Shown: positions 10,820 to 22,100 of the stretch, piece by piece
Position numbering within the stretch: the stretch's first letter is position 1
Layout: every line of letters starts with the position of its first letter
From: Linanthus parryae
Lineage: Eukaryota; Streptophyta; Magnoliopsida; Ericales; Polemoniaceae
DNA: 64,000 nt
Reading direction: 5' to 3'
NCBI GenBank assembly: GCA_023055425.1
Contig: JALGPY010000009.1
Span: forward strand, 34,143,275-34,207,274
The notes under the pieces: model-generated
Told to the model about the DNA's origin: nothing
What the model saw: only the letters and a program-made list of their open reading frames with translations
Databases searched by the model: none
Position numbers and translations under genes: made by a program

Positions 10820-11957
10820 TCAGATAGCAGGACTCGCATGGAGCCATTCAATGACTCCAATGAAATTCCCATCCACATACGGCTTTGCTCTCTGGCCATT
10901 TACCTTGAATCCGTTCCCACTTGAATCTTCCACCTCAAGAGACCCCCATGGATAAACTGCAGTAATTGTGTAGGGACCACTCCATCTAGACTTCAACTTC
11001 CCTGGGAACAGCTTTAGTCTAGAATTGAAGATCAACACTCTCTGTCCTACCTTGAAGTCTCTTGGTATGATGTGCCTGTCGTGCCACTGCTTTGTCCTTT
11101 TCTTATAAATTTTTGCACTTTCATATGCCATCAATCGAAATTCCTCAAGTTCAAGTAGTGCTTGTTTCCGTTGCTCACCTGAGAGCTTCGCATCTAAGTT
11201 GATCTTCTTCAAGGCCCATAATGCCTTCTGCTCAAGTTCCACCGGAAGATGACACGACTTCCCAAATACTAGCTGGTAGGGAGACATGCCTAAAGGGGTC
11301 TTGTATGCAGTCCTATATGCCCATAGACTATCATCTAAATGCAGTGACCAATCTTTGCGTCCCGGATTGATTGTCTTCTCTAGAATCCCCTTTATCTCTC
11401 GGTTAGAGACTTCAGCTTGCCCATTCGACTGCGGATGATAAGAGAGTGATATCTTATGTGTCTTTACCCCATATTTTCTCAAAACATTGGCAAAGACTTT
11501 GTTCACGAAATGCGATCCTTCATAACTGATAATGGCTCTGGGAGTCCCAAACCGCGTGAATATGTTCTTGCGCACGAATCTCTCTACAGTAGCTCCATCG
11601 TTCTTGGGACAAGGCATTTCCTCTACCCACTTGGTCACATAATCCACAGCTAACAGTATATAAAGATTTCCAAGTGAAGAGGGGAATGGCCCCATGAAAT
11701 CAATGCCCCACACGTCAAAGGGCTCCACTTCCAACACTAAATTTCGAGGCATCTCATTTCGGTTGGAGATATTGCCAGTTCTCTGACACTGGTCACACTG
11801 CTGTACAAATAAATGAGCATCCTTATGTAAAGAAGGCCAATAAACACCACTTTGAAGTACCTTAGAAACAGTGCGTGTTTTGCCAAATGTCCTCCACAAT
11901 TCAGTTCATGGCAATGTCAAAGAATGTCTAACGTATCTGGCTCAGCTACGCACCTTC
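10820..11957 (-). pseudogene. Athila-1 integrase
   Basis: Minus-strand frame of about 359 codons (11899 to 10820). It shows the C-terminal half of the zinc region ([10 protein letters not shown]...CDQCQRTGN), the catalytic core ([29 protein letters not shown]) and the GPYTI-type C-terminal block. The enzyme would insert element DNA into the genome. The second catalytic aspartate, normally in SDEGSHF, is Tyr, explained by a single G-to-T change (GAT to TAT). The N-terminal His pair lies upstream in a broken frame. The element cannot integrate with this protein. Confidence 0.85.
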
Positions 11958-12550
11958 TCAACACGTTATCTGCTCCCAACTTGAACATATAGGGATCATC
12001 CAAAAAATAGCGTCTTGCATCTGCGAAGAACTTCTTTTTCTGATGATGGTCATGTATTTTGGGACAATGTTGAGTGCCTTGATATTTGCCAATTCAGCAA
12101 ACCAAGGCACAACTGCTACCACTACCATAAGTTGTTCATCTGGAAAATCTTCTCTAATTGGCACATCTTCCTGTTTTTCATTCTCCAGTCGTGACAAATG
12201 GTCTGCAACAATATTCTCTACCCCCTTCTTATCTTTGATTACCACGTCAAACTCTTGTATAAAAAAAACCCACCGGATCAATCTTGGCTTTGCATCCTTC
12301 TTGGTAAGAAGATACTTGAGGGCTGCATGGTCTGTGAAAATTGTCACCTGAGAACCCACAAGATATGGACGAAACTTGTCCAACGCGAAGATGATAGCCA
12401 ACATCTCTTTCTACGTGGTGGAATAGTTAACCTGTGCATTATTAAGAGTACGACTGGCATAGTAAATGACATGAGCTACCTTGTCTTTCCGCTGTCCCAT
12501 TACTGCTCCCACCGCATAATCGATGGAATCACACATAAGCTCAAATGGCA
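11958..12550 (-). pseudogene. Athila-1 RNase H
   Basis: Minus-strand translation MLAIIFALDKFRPYLVGSQV, then IFTDHAALKYLL and IRWVFFIQEFDV, is the Ty3-type RNase H that follows RT. Around 12404-12450 the frame is shifted relative to the upstream RT connection (SHYCSHR... appears only in other frames). The C-terminal part runs into DHLSRLENE, the linker towards integrase. It is degenerate but clearly placed between RT and integrase. Confidence 0.75.
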
Positions 12551-13593
12551 AGGTCTAGTCTGGTGTGGCTACGATGGGTGAGCTGATCAACTTTTCCTTG
12601 AGTATATCAAAAGCTGACCTGCGTTTTGCATCAAATTCGAAAGCTGCATCTTTTTCAAGCAAACCAGATAAGGGCTTCGTAATCTTTGAGAAATCATTGA
12701 TGAACCGCCGGTAAAACCCTGCATGTCCCAAGAAACTCCGTACCCCTTTGATAGATGTAGGGTAAGGAAGCTTCTCAATCACCTCTATTTTTGCCCGGTC
12801 CACCTCTAAACCCTTCCTTGAAATTATTGTGTCCCAACACTATTCCCTCGGTCACCATGAAATGACACTTCACCCAGTTAAGCACTAGGTTGGTGTCAAT
12901 GCATTTGTCAAGAACCCGAGCTAGCTGCTGTAGACAGTCTTCGAACCCATAACCATAAAGCGAAAAATCATACATGAAGACGTCAAAATTCTGCTCCATC
13001 ATGTCGGAGAAGATAGACATCATACACCTCTGAAACGTGGCAGGTGCATTGCATAGCGCAAATGGCATGCGTCTAAATGCAAATGTCCCATAAGGACAAG
13101 TAAATGTCGTCTTCTCCTGGTCAGCTGGCTCAATCGCTATCTGATTATACTCGGAGTATCCATCCAAAAATTAGTAATGCGAAGGACGTGCCAGCCTATC
13201 AAGCATCTGATCAACAAATGGGAGGGGAAAGTGATTCTTCAACGTGGCATCATTGAGTTTGCAGTAATCCATGCAAACTCTCCACCCTGTAACAGTACGA
13301 GTGGCAATCTGATCACCTTTTTCCCCTTCCACCACATTAATACCTCCCTTCTTAGGGACACACTGTACCAGGCTAATCCATGTGCTGTCGGAAATCGGGT
13401 AGATGATGCCTGCTTCCAACCATTTAAGCACCTCTTTATTCACCACCTCCTGCATGTGAGGGTTGTGGCGGCGCTGATATTGAAATACCGACTTCTTATC
13501 CTCCATAAGTCGGATCTTGTGCTGGCAAACTGTGGGGCTGATCCCTTTGATATCTGCTATGGTCCATCCCATAGCTGCTTTCCTTTCCTGCAA
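12551..13593 (-). pseudogene. Athila-1 reverse transcriptase
   Basis: Three minus-strand frames (13593-13171, 13167-12775, 12803-12555) form the RT: VCMDYCKLNDATLKNHFPLP, then YSEYNQIAIEPADQEKTTF, GTFAFRRMPFALCNAPATFQ, DVFMYDFSLYG and the FLGHAGFYRRFI connection. An in-frame TAA separates the first two. The catalytic pair normally reads DD in FMDDFS, but here the first Asp is Tyr (TAT for GAT). Both lesions abolish activity. Order and sequence match Athila RTs closely. Confidence 0.85.
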
Positions 13594-13755
13594 TACCCTG
13601 AGAAGTTGCTCCTCCTGTTACCTGTCCAAACATGCAGACACAATATCAGGCAAAGTCTCATTAGATCCCAAGGATAAATATTTTAAATGAGCAGGTAAAG
13701 GCTTTAATTCTAAAATAGGAGCAGTAATAAGAGAAGGAGTAAGAATCTTCCTGCT

Positions 13756-14766
13756 TCACTCATTAAAGAGGGGTAGGGGCGGACCCCAGTGAGATTCCAT
13801 AGCTTGTTCCTTTTGTCTCGAGTCAAGTAGAGCAAGCTCCTCATACAGCCGCTCCAATAAGATATCTTCCTCCTCATCCGGTGTGTATGCCTCCACACCA
13901 AAACACTGCTCACTCACCGCATATGCGGGGAATTTCATAGCTTCAAAGACATTGAATGCCACCTTCTCATCGTTAATTCGCATCGTCAACTCTCCATTGG
14001 GAACAGCAATGATAGTCTTCCCCGTGGCAAGGAATGGTCGTCGTAATATGAGTGGGACATCATCATCAGCATCCATGTCTAGGATCACAAAATCTGCGGG
14101 GAAGATGAGTCCGTCGACTCTCACAAGCACATCCTCCAAGACACCCCGTGGGCTTTTGATAGTACGGTCAGCCATCTGTAAGCACATACGAGTAGGTTTT
14201 GGATCCCCTACACCAAGTTGCTCAAATACTGATGTGGGCATCAAATTGATGCTTGCGCCAAGATCACATAATGCTCTATCATGGAACGCATCCCCCAATG
14301 TTACATGAATGATGAAACTGACTGGATCTTTCATCTTCTTGGGAAACACTTTTTGTACTACGGCGCTACACTCCTCCTTCAGGATTACATTTTCAAAATC
14401 ATCCATGCGCCTCCTATTGTAAAGGAGGTCCTTGAGAAACTTAGCATATTTGGGAATTTGTGAAATGGCTTCCGCGAAAGGGATATTGATATGCAACTTC
14501 TTGAAAATATCCATAAATTTCTTGAAGTGCTTAGCGTCATCTTGACTTTTCAACCTTTGCGGGTATGGCACACGCATGCTGTATTCCTTTGGCTTTTGCT
14601 TCTCCTCCGACTTCCTACTCGTGTCCTTTGATTGGGGAATCACGGTAGGCACGGGAATTGCTTTATCCAGCGCCTTCTCGGTTGCCTTAGTTGCCTCTGC
14701 TCGCGTGTGGATAGGATATGGAGGATCCTCAGTAGTGATGCCAATGCGAGTTGTGATTGCATTCAC
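13756..14766 (-). pseudogene. Athila-1 protease region
   Basis: A 336-codon minus-strand frame. After a gag-linker section (RVPYPQRLKSQDDAKHFKKF, then PKYAKFLKDLL) comes the retropepsin-like domain: ALCDLGASINLMPTSVFEQL with the active-site Asp, and PLILRRPFLATG near the end, where G is usual before RPF. The domain would cut the polyprotein. The frame is open but is separated from gag and from RT by stops. An AT/ACC-rich linker at 13594-13755 carries no clear domain. Confidence 0.8.
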
Positions 14767-14835
14767 ATGCTCATTAGGCGTGATGGTGTTTGCTGGAAGT
14801 ATGCCCGGTGGGAGTTTGATATTTTGATTGGCAAT

Positions 14836-15824
14836 CTACCCAATCTGAGTCTTGTGGCTCTTCACTGTGGCTTGTATTGAGACAATCGTGCTCTCCATCC
14901 TGTCTTGATTAGCTAGTAGCTTTCTCAATAAAGCATTTTTCTCTTGTTCTTCTTTATGTGGCCTGCTGTAGTGGAACTTGCCTTTGCGCTTGGTATGGAA
15001 CATTTGGTCTCTGACCGGGTGCATATAACCCACTATTAGGATTGGCATAGCTGAAGTTCGGGTGATTGCAATTGTTGGGATGATATGTGTAGGGCCATTG
15101 CTGTTGTCTCATAAAATTCACCTCTTCAACACTATTATCGTACCCCTGGCTCTCATCTGCTAGTAACTCACCGATGGGCTTCTGTGATGGAGGTTGCATT
15201 CCATGAAATGCTGAGATCATTGATTTTGTTCCATAGATTCAATCTTTTTACTAAGGGCTGCATCCCCCGGTTTGGAGTACCTACGCGTTTCAGCTCGTGT
15301 AGTCTCTCTCTTTGACACGTTGTTTAGCAGATCTTGTGCTCGCTGTGCCCCAAGCCCCATGAAGTTACCTCCTGCTAGCATATCCAACTGGTCAGTGGTC
15401 TCTTTGTCTAATGCAGTATAAAACTAATGGAAGAGCTTGTGCCATGGCTCCCCATGATTCGGACATCTACGGAGAATTTGGCTGAACTTCCTCCAAGCAT
15501 CTCCCAATGAGCTGTTTTCTTCCTGAGTAAAATTTGCAATTTCAACCATCTGCTGAGCGAATCTGGATGGTGGCAAATACTTCCCCAGGAACTCATGACA
15601 ACAATCCGCCCATGTCACTCTGCTCCCAGCAGCTGGTTCCATAAGTCACTTTTTAGCTTTTCTAGACAATGAGAAGGGAAACAGTAAGAGTTTAACTATT
15701 TTGTCTAGAACTCGTTGATCGTGCAAGGTAGATGTAATCTGCTCAAATACAAGTAGATGGTGGTTGGGATCATCTCCTGGAGCTCCGTTGAATGCGCACT
15801 TGTCACGAACCATATTAATCATAT
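14836..15824 (-). pseudogene. Athila-1 gag, C-terminal portion (left of insertion)
   Basis: Minus-strand pieces read FEQITSTLHDQRV, LLLFPFSLSRKAKK, then WADCCHEFLGKYLPPSRFAQ and FSQILRRCPNHGEPWH, the typical capsid (retrotransposon gag) domain of Athila. Pieces further on are Gln/Pro-rich. At least four stops or shifts interrupt it. The frame meets the nested Tat element at 15824, and the other half of gag is at 30847-31330. Confidence 0.8.
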
Positions 15825-15829
15825 GCTGG
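15825..15829 (+). repeat. Target-site duplication GCTGG (left) of the Tat element
   Basis: GCTGG lies directly before the left LTR and again directly after the right LTR at 30842-30846. Removing the insert and one copy rejoins the Athila gag frame without a shift, confirming the boundary. Confidence 0.93.
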
Positions 15830-16455
15830 TGTAGATAGTGCTTTCTGAGCTGATAGATCTTGGCCACGTGGCAACCATCCAGCACACCATATTGTGCTCC
15901 ACACACACTGGATCACCAGCCGAGCTGATCCATGTGGGGCCTGCGAGACAGAGCCCTCGCATACCACCGCACGGGACTTGTAGGGACTTTGTGGTTTGGA
16001 GGCTAGAGTAAGCCCTGTCGCGTGGAGCCAAGCCCGCACGCGACCTTTAGTAACTGTTTTGAGAGATTTATGGCACGAGCTCCATAAACCCGGTCAAGCC
16101 GGTCAAACCCGGTCAACCTCGTAACGGTTCCGGTATTCGCGCACCACGTGCTGTAACGGTCCCTATATACTCGGACGAACGTGCCGTTATGGTTAAGCTA
16201 ATTAAGCCGCCATTAATGGGCGCATTAACCACACTACAACGGTCATGTTCTCCAGTATATATAGATCGTCAACCTTTCCATACAAAGGAGAACACACTTG
16301 CCATACGCGGAAGCTCTGCCAAACCTCTGTCTCTCTCTCAGACATTGCTACTGCCTTACTCTCTCCCTACACACAACCCCTCTCTTCCTGTGCGATCCCT
16401 GATCCACTACATACGGTGTACACGGAGGTCTCCCTGCCGGAATCTCTTGTACACA
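15830..16455 (+). repeat. Tat element 5' LTR
   Basis: 626 bp, TGTAGATAGT to TTGTACACA, almost identical to 30215-30841. It contains TATATATAG at 16256-16264 and an earlier CTATATACT at about 16163. Confidence 0.95.
16256..16264 (+). promoter_or_regulatory. TATA box of Tat 5' LTR
   Basis: TATATATAG about 200 bp before the LTR end, with the same sequence at 30642-30650 in the 3' LTR. Likely promoter for the element's genomic RNA. The start site is not determined. Confidence 0.5.
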
Positions 16456-16458
16456 TTT

Positions 16459-16477
16459 TGGTGAACCCGACGTGAAC
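16459..16477 (+). promoter_or_regulatory. Primer-binding site of the Tat element
   Basis: TGGTGAACCCGACGTGAAC starts three bases after the LTR. It has the TGG start expected for pairing with a tRNA CCA end. I could not match it to a particular plant tRNA from memory, so the primer is left unassigned. Confidence 0.6.
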
Positions 16478-16495
16478 TTACCAACAAAAGCAACC

Positions 16496-17992
16496 ATGTC
16501 TCAGGAGAATGATGTCAGCAACAGATCCCCTTCCACCGAAGCACCATCGGGAGACGAGACCCGCCGTACTCCTACGACTCCCGGCGAGACACCGACGCTA
16601 GAGTCTTTGGATGCCACTGTTCAGAGTCAGGCGAAAGCTCTCAAGGCTCAGTCTGCGCAATTAGAACGGATCTTGGCCGTTCTGGGCACCCTTGCACCAA
16701 ACCCTTCATCAGCCACCGCTGCCCCTCAAAGAGGAGGAGCCCCTACCGCTCCAGGATTGGGAGTGTCAACCACACCTCCCAACCCCAATTTACAGACTCC
16801 ACCGGCGACTACGCAGCTGCCTTCGGTTCAGGGGTCAACGGCCCAGATGCTGCCTCTTGCTGCTCACACTCCTCAGCCCTCGGCTTTGGCGTCTAACCCA
16901 ACTCTGCAGTACCCTTTGCCTCCCCCAACGGCGATCTGGGGGAATACGGGTAGTCAGTATGTTCTCAACCCTCCGGCGCCGTATGTGTCGCCACCGCCTA
17001 CGGCAACCCCTCCATCAACTACCGAGGGGAGCATTCCAGAATGCATGATGTCTCTGCAGAAGCGCGTGGACACCATTCTGGCTCATCAGTCATTCGCGGA
17101 TACCATTATCCCGAAGTTAGACAACGATCCACCTATTCCACGAGAGATCTATCTCATGCCTAACCCGGCGGGGTACAAGGCTCCTAAATGGGATAAGTTC
17201 GAAGACTTCAATGGAAACGCTCATGAGCATGTCATGCGTTTCATTGATGTCATGGGTCCGTACGGAGCTGATCCCAAGCTGCTGATGCGAGAGTTCCCAA
17301 AATCTCTGGGGAACGTAGCATACAAATGGTACCGAACATTGGAAGCCGGATCCGTGAAGACTTGGGACGACATGGTCCAGAAGTTCTATACCAAGTTCTT
17401 CCAGATGGAAGAAAAGGTGACGATGATCCATCTCTCGCCGATGTATCAGAAGCGCGAGGAGGACGGAATCACTTTCATCAAGAAATTCAGGGCGAAATCC
17501 TTGGAGTGCAAAGATCCAATGCCCGAGAGCCGGCTCGTAGAGATATGCCTGCAATGCATGCGAGATGAATACAAAGGTATGCTCATCAATTTGCAAACAC
17601 CTACGTTTTCAAAGCTAATCGAATGCACGAAGAACATCGAGCCTATAGTCGAGAGACAGAAAAAGAAGAGCGCTCCGGAGCGACCTTCGAGCGGCGCTAC
17701 ATACAAGATCGGGAGATTTAGCTACAAGAGGGGACACGAAGCTGAGGTCAATACAGTTTCGCCCCAGAAGCAAGCGAAGGTTGCGAACTTCGATGTACCG
17801 CCTCTGCCATGCTCAGTAGAGGAAGCAAGCGACCTCTGCAGACAGTGGCGCAAGGACGGCGTCCTGCCACCGCTCGAGAAAACACCCTCCAAGGAGATGG
17901 TGAGGGACCCAAGTGGTGCGAGTACCATGGAAAGTTCATGCACCCCACAGCGGAATGTAAAAAGCTCAGGTTTGCATTCGACCAGAAGATGA
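16496..17992 (+). CDS. gag: Tat gag (capsid) ORF
   Basis: Structural protein forming the virus-like particle in the cytoplasm. The start is placed at ATG 16496 (MSQENDVSNR); the open frame reaches slightly upstream but without a better ATG. The first ~220 residues are Pro/Thr/Ala-rich and disordered-looking. The retrotransposon gag domain follows (WDKFEDFNGNAHEHVMRF, then YKWYRTLEAGSVKTWDDM, QKFYTKFF, FIKKFRAKSLEC). The natural frame leaves this ORF near 17880-17915, because the Cys/His motif WCEYHGKFMHPTAEC is encoded in another frame. The last ~30 codons here are probably out of frame. The junction is either a one-base lesion or a programmed shift. Confidence 0.85.
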   Translation: MSQENDVSNRSPSTEAPSGDETRRTPTTPGETPTLESLDATVQSQAKALKAQSAQLERILAVLGTLAPNPSSATAAPQRGGAPTAPGLGVSTTPPNPNLQTPPATTQLPSVQGSTAQMLPLAAHTPQPSALASNPTLQYPLPPPTAIWGNTGSQYVLNPPAPYVSPPPTATPPSTTEGSIPECMMSLQKRVDTILAHQSFADTIIPKLDNDPPIPREIYLMPNPAGYKAPKWDKFEDFNGNAHEHVMRFIDVMGPYGADPKLLMREFPKSLGNVAYKWYRTLEAGSVKTWDDMVQKFYTKFFQMEEKVTMIHLSPMYQKREEDGITFIKKFRAKSLECKDPMPESRLVEICLQCMRDEYKGMLINLQTPTFSKLIECTKNIEPIVERQKKKSAPERPSSGATYKIGRFSYKRGHEAEVNTVSPQKQAKVANFDVPPLPCSVEEASDLCRQWRKDGVLPPLEKTPSKEMVRDPSGASTMESSCTPQRNVKSSGLHSTRR

Positions 17993-19107
17993 AGAACGGC
18001 GAGCTAATCGTCAGTGATCACAGAAAGGACGTGCGCAACAACCCACTTCCTGCTCATGCGGAGCAGGACCCGAAAGGCAAAGAGGTCGCCATGATCTCGA
18101 TTGTTGACTTGGAAGAAGTCGCAGAGGATGGTCTACCCATCGTTGCCGAGGTCCATGAAGACGAGGACTACAGCATGGACACAGAGGACGAACGTGCCGA
18201 CCGCATGAAAGGGTCGCATGGCTTCAGCAGATTCTTCGATGAGATGAACTTCTCCGAGAAGTGCCAGACAGATATGACGAAAGCGATCTTGAGAATAGCA
18301 GAGGACTACGAGGAGGACCTCGTAGTCTCCAACGGGAAAGTCATCAGGGCATCCCGCTCTACAGAAAAGATTATGACCTTTTCTGCCAGCGACAAGAAGA
18401 CGGATGCGAGCCACCAAAGACCTCTGTACGTGACCGCCATCATCAATGGCGTCGAGTTCAAACGAGCGTTCGTCGATGGAGGAGCAGCGGTCAACGTCGT
18501 TTCGCTCCACACATTGAAGCTAGCAGGGATCCCCGAGCACAAGATCGTCAGACGTCCATCTCCGCTTATGGGATTCGGAAGCGACTCTAGAATGACGATC
18601 GGATGGATCCGCCTGGGCGTTCAGATTGGCAAAATCAAGTGCTCAGCGAAGTTCTATGTCATAGACGCGAACACCACGTACCACATGATTATAGTTCGAG
18701 CCTGGATTCATCGCTTCGACGCAGTTCCTTCAACGGCTCACCAGGTTATGAAAGCTATCTGGAACGACAGAATAGTTGAGATACCGGCTTCGACGAACCC
18801 ATTCAACCTGGACGAAGCACATCTCAGCGAGGCGGTGTGGTTCACTGAGATGGCGGACGAGCAAACACCAGGACCATTCAACCCTACTCCTTTGCCCCTT
18901 TGGGAGGACATCAAGGATCAGTCACCTGCGGGAGTAATGGTGACAAGGGAAGATGCCAAGGAAAAGCCCTCCACACGCGAAGAGGCGCCGCGTATCGCAT
19001 ATCATCGAAAGAACGTGTGTACTCTTAAGAGGATCGCAAAGCATGACCCCGAGGGCAAGGAGATAGAGAGCTTCTACGCCAATGGGAAGAAATGCTATCG
19101 CATATGA
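17890..19107 (+). CDS. Tat gag 3' end (zinc-knuckle-like) and protease
   Basis: This open frame overlaps the end of the gag ORF by about 100 bp. It begins usefully near KWCEYHGKFMHPTAEC, a CX2H...C nucleic-acid-binding-like motif, followed by charged sequence. The retropepsin domain follows: AFVDGGAAVNVVSLHTL (around 18465-18515) with the catalytic Asp, and YHMIIVRAWIHRFDAVPST where most relatives have a GRPW block. The protease would release gag and pol products. The frame ends at a TGA (19105-19107) directly followed, in the same frame, by pol. Confidence 0.8.
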   Translation, partial: QGDGEGPKWCEYHGKFMHPTAECKKLRFAFDQKMKNGELIVSDHRKDVRNNPLPAHAEQDPKGKEVAMISIVDLEEVAEDGLPIVAEVHEDEDYSMDTEDERADRMKGSHGFSRFFDEMNFSEKCQTDMTKAILRIAEDYEEDLVVSNGKVIRASRSTEKIMTFSASDKKTDASHQRPLYVTAIINGVEFKRAFVDGGAAVNVVSLHTLKLAGIPEHKIVRRPSPLMGFGSDSRMTIGWIRLGVQIGKIKCSAKFYVIDANTTYHMIIVRAWIHRFDAVPSTAHQVMKAIWNDRIVEIPASTNPFNLDEAHLSEAVWFTEMADEQTPGPFNPTPLPLWEDIKDQSPAGVMVTREDAKEKPSTREEAPRIAYHRKNVCTLKRIAKHDPEGKEIESFYANGKKCYRI

Positions 19108-22100
19108 AGGTGCGCGGGGATGTCCTCACGCGGGCATGGGGATATCCCTGGGCAAATCAATCAAATCGAGCAAATTGCGCTGACGGAAGAGCCAGCACAG
19201 GGCGCTTTAGACGAGAAACTCAAAGAAGCACCTGAATGCATGGAAGACAGGCCCAGACCACAAAAGCAAGAGCTAAAGGAAGTGTTCCTCAGCCCGAACG
19301 AGGAAAAGAAAAGGCCAGTCTTTCTAAGTGCGGACCTCACAAGCGAAGAGGAGCAAGGACTGCTACAACTCCTAACTGAATACAAGGATGTGTTCGCATG
19401 GGAGTACGACGAAATGCCAGGTCTGTATACAAGCATCACCATGCATCGTTTAGACATTATCCCAGGGTCTAAACCGGTAAAGCAGAGTACGAGGAGCTTC
19501 AGACCGGAGCTTAACGTGAAAATCAAGCAGGAGATTGTCAAACTCTTGGATGCTAAATTCATAGAGCCGAATCATCATCCCTCATGGCTGGCCAATATCG
19601 TGCCAGTAGTGAAAAAGAACGGACAGCTCCGCATCTGCGTGGACTTCCGAGATCTCAATCGCTTCTGCCCCAAGGACGATTTCCCACTGCCTAACATCGA
19701 TTTGCTTATCGATTCAACAGCAGGCCACCGCATGTTCAGTTTCATGGACGGCTTCAGCGGGTACAATCAAATCAAGATGGATCCCGAAGATGCGCGGAAA
19801 ACTGCATTCATCACTCTGGTGGGGGTGTTCAATTACACCGTAATGCCATTCGGTCTCAAAAATGCGGGTGCAACCTATCAGCGGGCCATGATGGCTCTGT
19901 TTCACGACATGATGCATAAAGAAGTGGAATTCTATGTGGATGACCTGGTTGTCAAATCTAAGCACGAAGCAGATCACCTCGCAGATCTACGAAAGGTGTT
20001 CAATAGATGCAGATGTTTTCAACTTAAGATGAATCCCATGAAGTGCGCATTCGGGGTAACATCAGGGAAATTCTTGGGATGCGTGGTTCATCGCCAAGGG
20101 ATCGAGCCTGACCCTGCGAAAGTATCAGCTATCACCAGCATGACACCACCCCATAACCAGAGTACCTTGAAAACATTCTTGGGAAAGCTATCATATCTGC
20201 GAAGATTCATCCCAGCGATTGCAGAAATCACCTGCTGTTTTAGTGCTCTCCTCAAGAAAGACGCTGCGTACAACTGGGCTCCGGGGCACGAAGCCGCATT
20301 CGAAAAGCTGAAGGATTTACTCACGTCCTCAAAAATAATGATCGCACCTCAACTGGGATCGCCGCTCCTGCTATATCTAACATCAACAAGGAGATCTATA
20401 GGAGCGCTCTTGGCTCAGGAGTATGAAGGCCAAGAGAGGCCTATCTACTACATCTCTCGCATCGTGCAGCCTGCTGAATCAAGGTACACAGACATCGAAC
20501 GTCATTGCCATGCCTTATTCTTTGTGATAGAGAAGTTGAAACACTATTTTGCATCGCACAAAGTAGCAGTGGTCACCAAGAGCGACCCTATACGATATTT
20601 GCTAACTCACACTACTCCGGGCGGGAGATTGGCGAAATGGTATATGACCATTTCTCAATACGATATCACATGCGTGCGACCGCGAGCGATCAAGTCGCCG
20701 GCGGTGGCGGATCTGTTGGCACAGTTCCCTGACAATAGTCACGAGCCCGTGATCGAGGAAGAGCTCGAAGGCCCTGAAATCTACGCTATCGACGTGCCCT
20801 ATTGGACCCTCCACTTCGACGGTTCGTCAACCACGAAAGGCGGAGGCATTGGGATAGTCTTGACAAAGCCAGACGGGGAAGTCATACAGATGTCCGCAAA
20901 ACTCAACATCGCAGTCACAAACAACGAAGCGGAATATGAGGCCCTCATCGCAGGGCTTCGTGCGGCGAAAGCTCTGGAAGTAAGCAACTTAACGGTCATG
21001 GGAGATTCCAAGCTGATCGTTAAGCAAGCCTCGGGCGAGTATGGTTTAAAGGAGATCAACCTCCTGTCTTACCGCACCCTAGTACAAAAGCTGATGCAGC
21101 AATTCTGCGATGTGAAGTACGAGCACAAGCCCCGAGCAGACAACAGGCACGCAGACGCTTTAGCAACCTTGGGATCTAAGGTCAGCATTGACAAGTGTCC
21201 CGCAAAGATATCTATTGAAGTGCGAACATCGTCGGCATTGACAGAGGATGCGTGCGACGACGAACACATGGATGACGCAGACTGGCGGAAAGCAATCCTG
21301 CAAGCTATTGCGGAAGGCACAAGCAGCGAAAGCTGGGCACTCACAAAAGGGTACTGCATACATGATAACACCCTCTACTACAAGGGTCCTGGTGGAATAC
21401 TCATGCGATGCGTCTCCGAGAGAGAGGGACAACTTTTGTTAGAAAAGATTCACCAACACGCTTGCGGAGAAAGCGAGGTGTCAATCTACAGGAAGGCTCA
21501 GAGATATGGCATTCATTGGCCAGACATGTCAACAGCTGCAGCCCTGATACAAGGAAAGTGCGAGAGTTGCGCACTAATCAAAGATTCTCTACTCATCGCC
21601 CTAACCGATGACGACACGGACTGGAGGAAGTCACTATTTGATTTCCTCACCCAGGGCACTGCGCCCGAGTCAAGAAAAGAAGCCGAGAAATTGAAAAGGA
21701 AAGCGTCTCGATATGTGGTACAGGAAAACCTACTTTGGCGAAGAGGTCACGAGGGCAACTTGCTGCGATGTCTAGACGGCAGAGAAGCACAAGAAGTTAT
21801 GGACCTTTCTCATCAGGTGGAACACCAAGGAGGTGCGAAATTATGCAGACAGCTCCTCTCAATCGGGTATTTCTGGCCCACGATGGAGGTCGATTGCCGC
21901 ACCAAAGTGCGACGCTGCCAGGAGTGCCAATTCAAAGGGAACCTAGTGCACGCTCCCGCCGTGGATCCACATGCATTAGGGACGCCATGGCCATTTCACA
22001 TATGGGCTCTGGACTTCGTCGGTCCCATCCGACCGACGTCGCGCGGGAACCATTTCATTCTCACCGCGACTGAGCTATTCACCAAGTGGGTGGAAGCAAT

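Noticed and set aside
16459..16477. Assignment of the Tat primer site to a named tRNA
   Set aside because: I could not match TGGTGAACCCGACGTGAAC confidently to any plant tRNA 3' end from memory, so no tRNA is named.
16692..17048. 118-codon frame overlapping Tat gag
   Set aside because: Shadow of the Pro/Thr-rich gag N-terminus.
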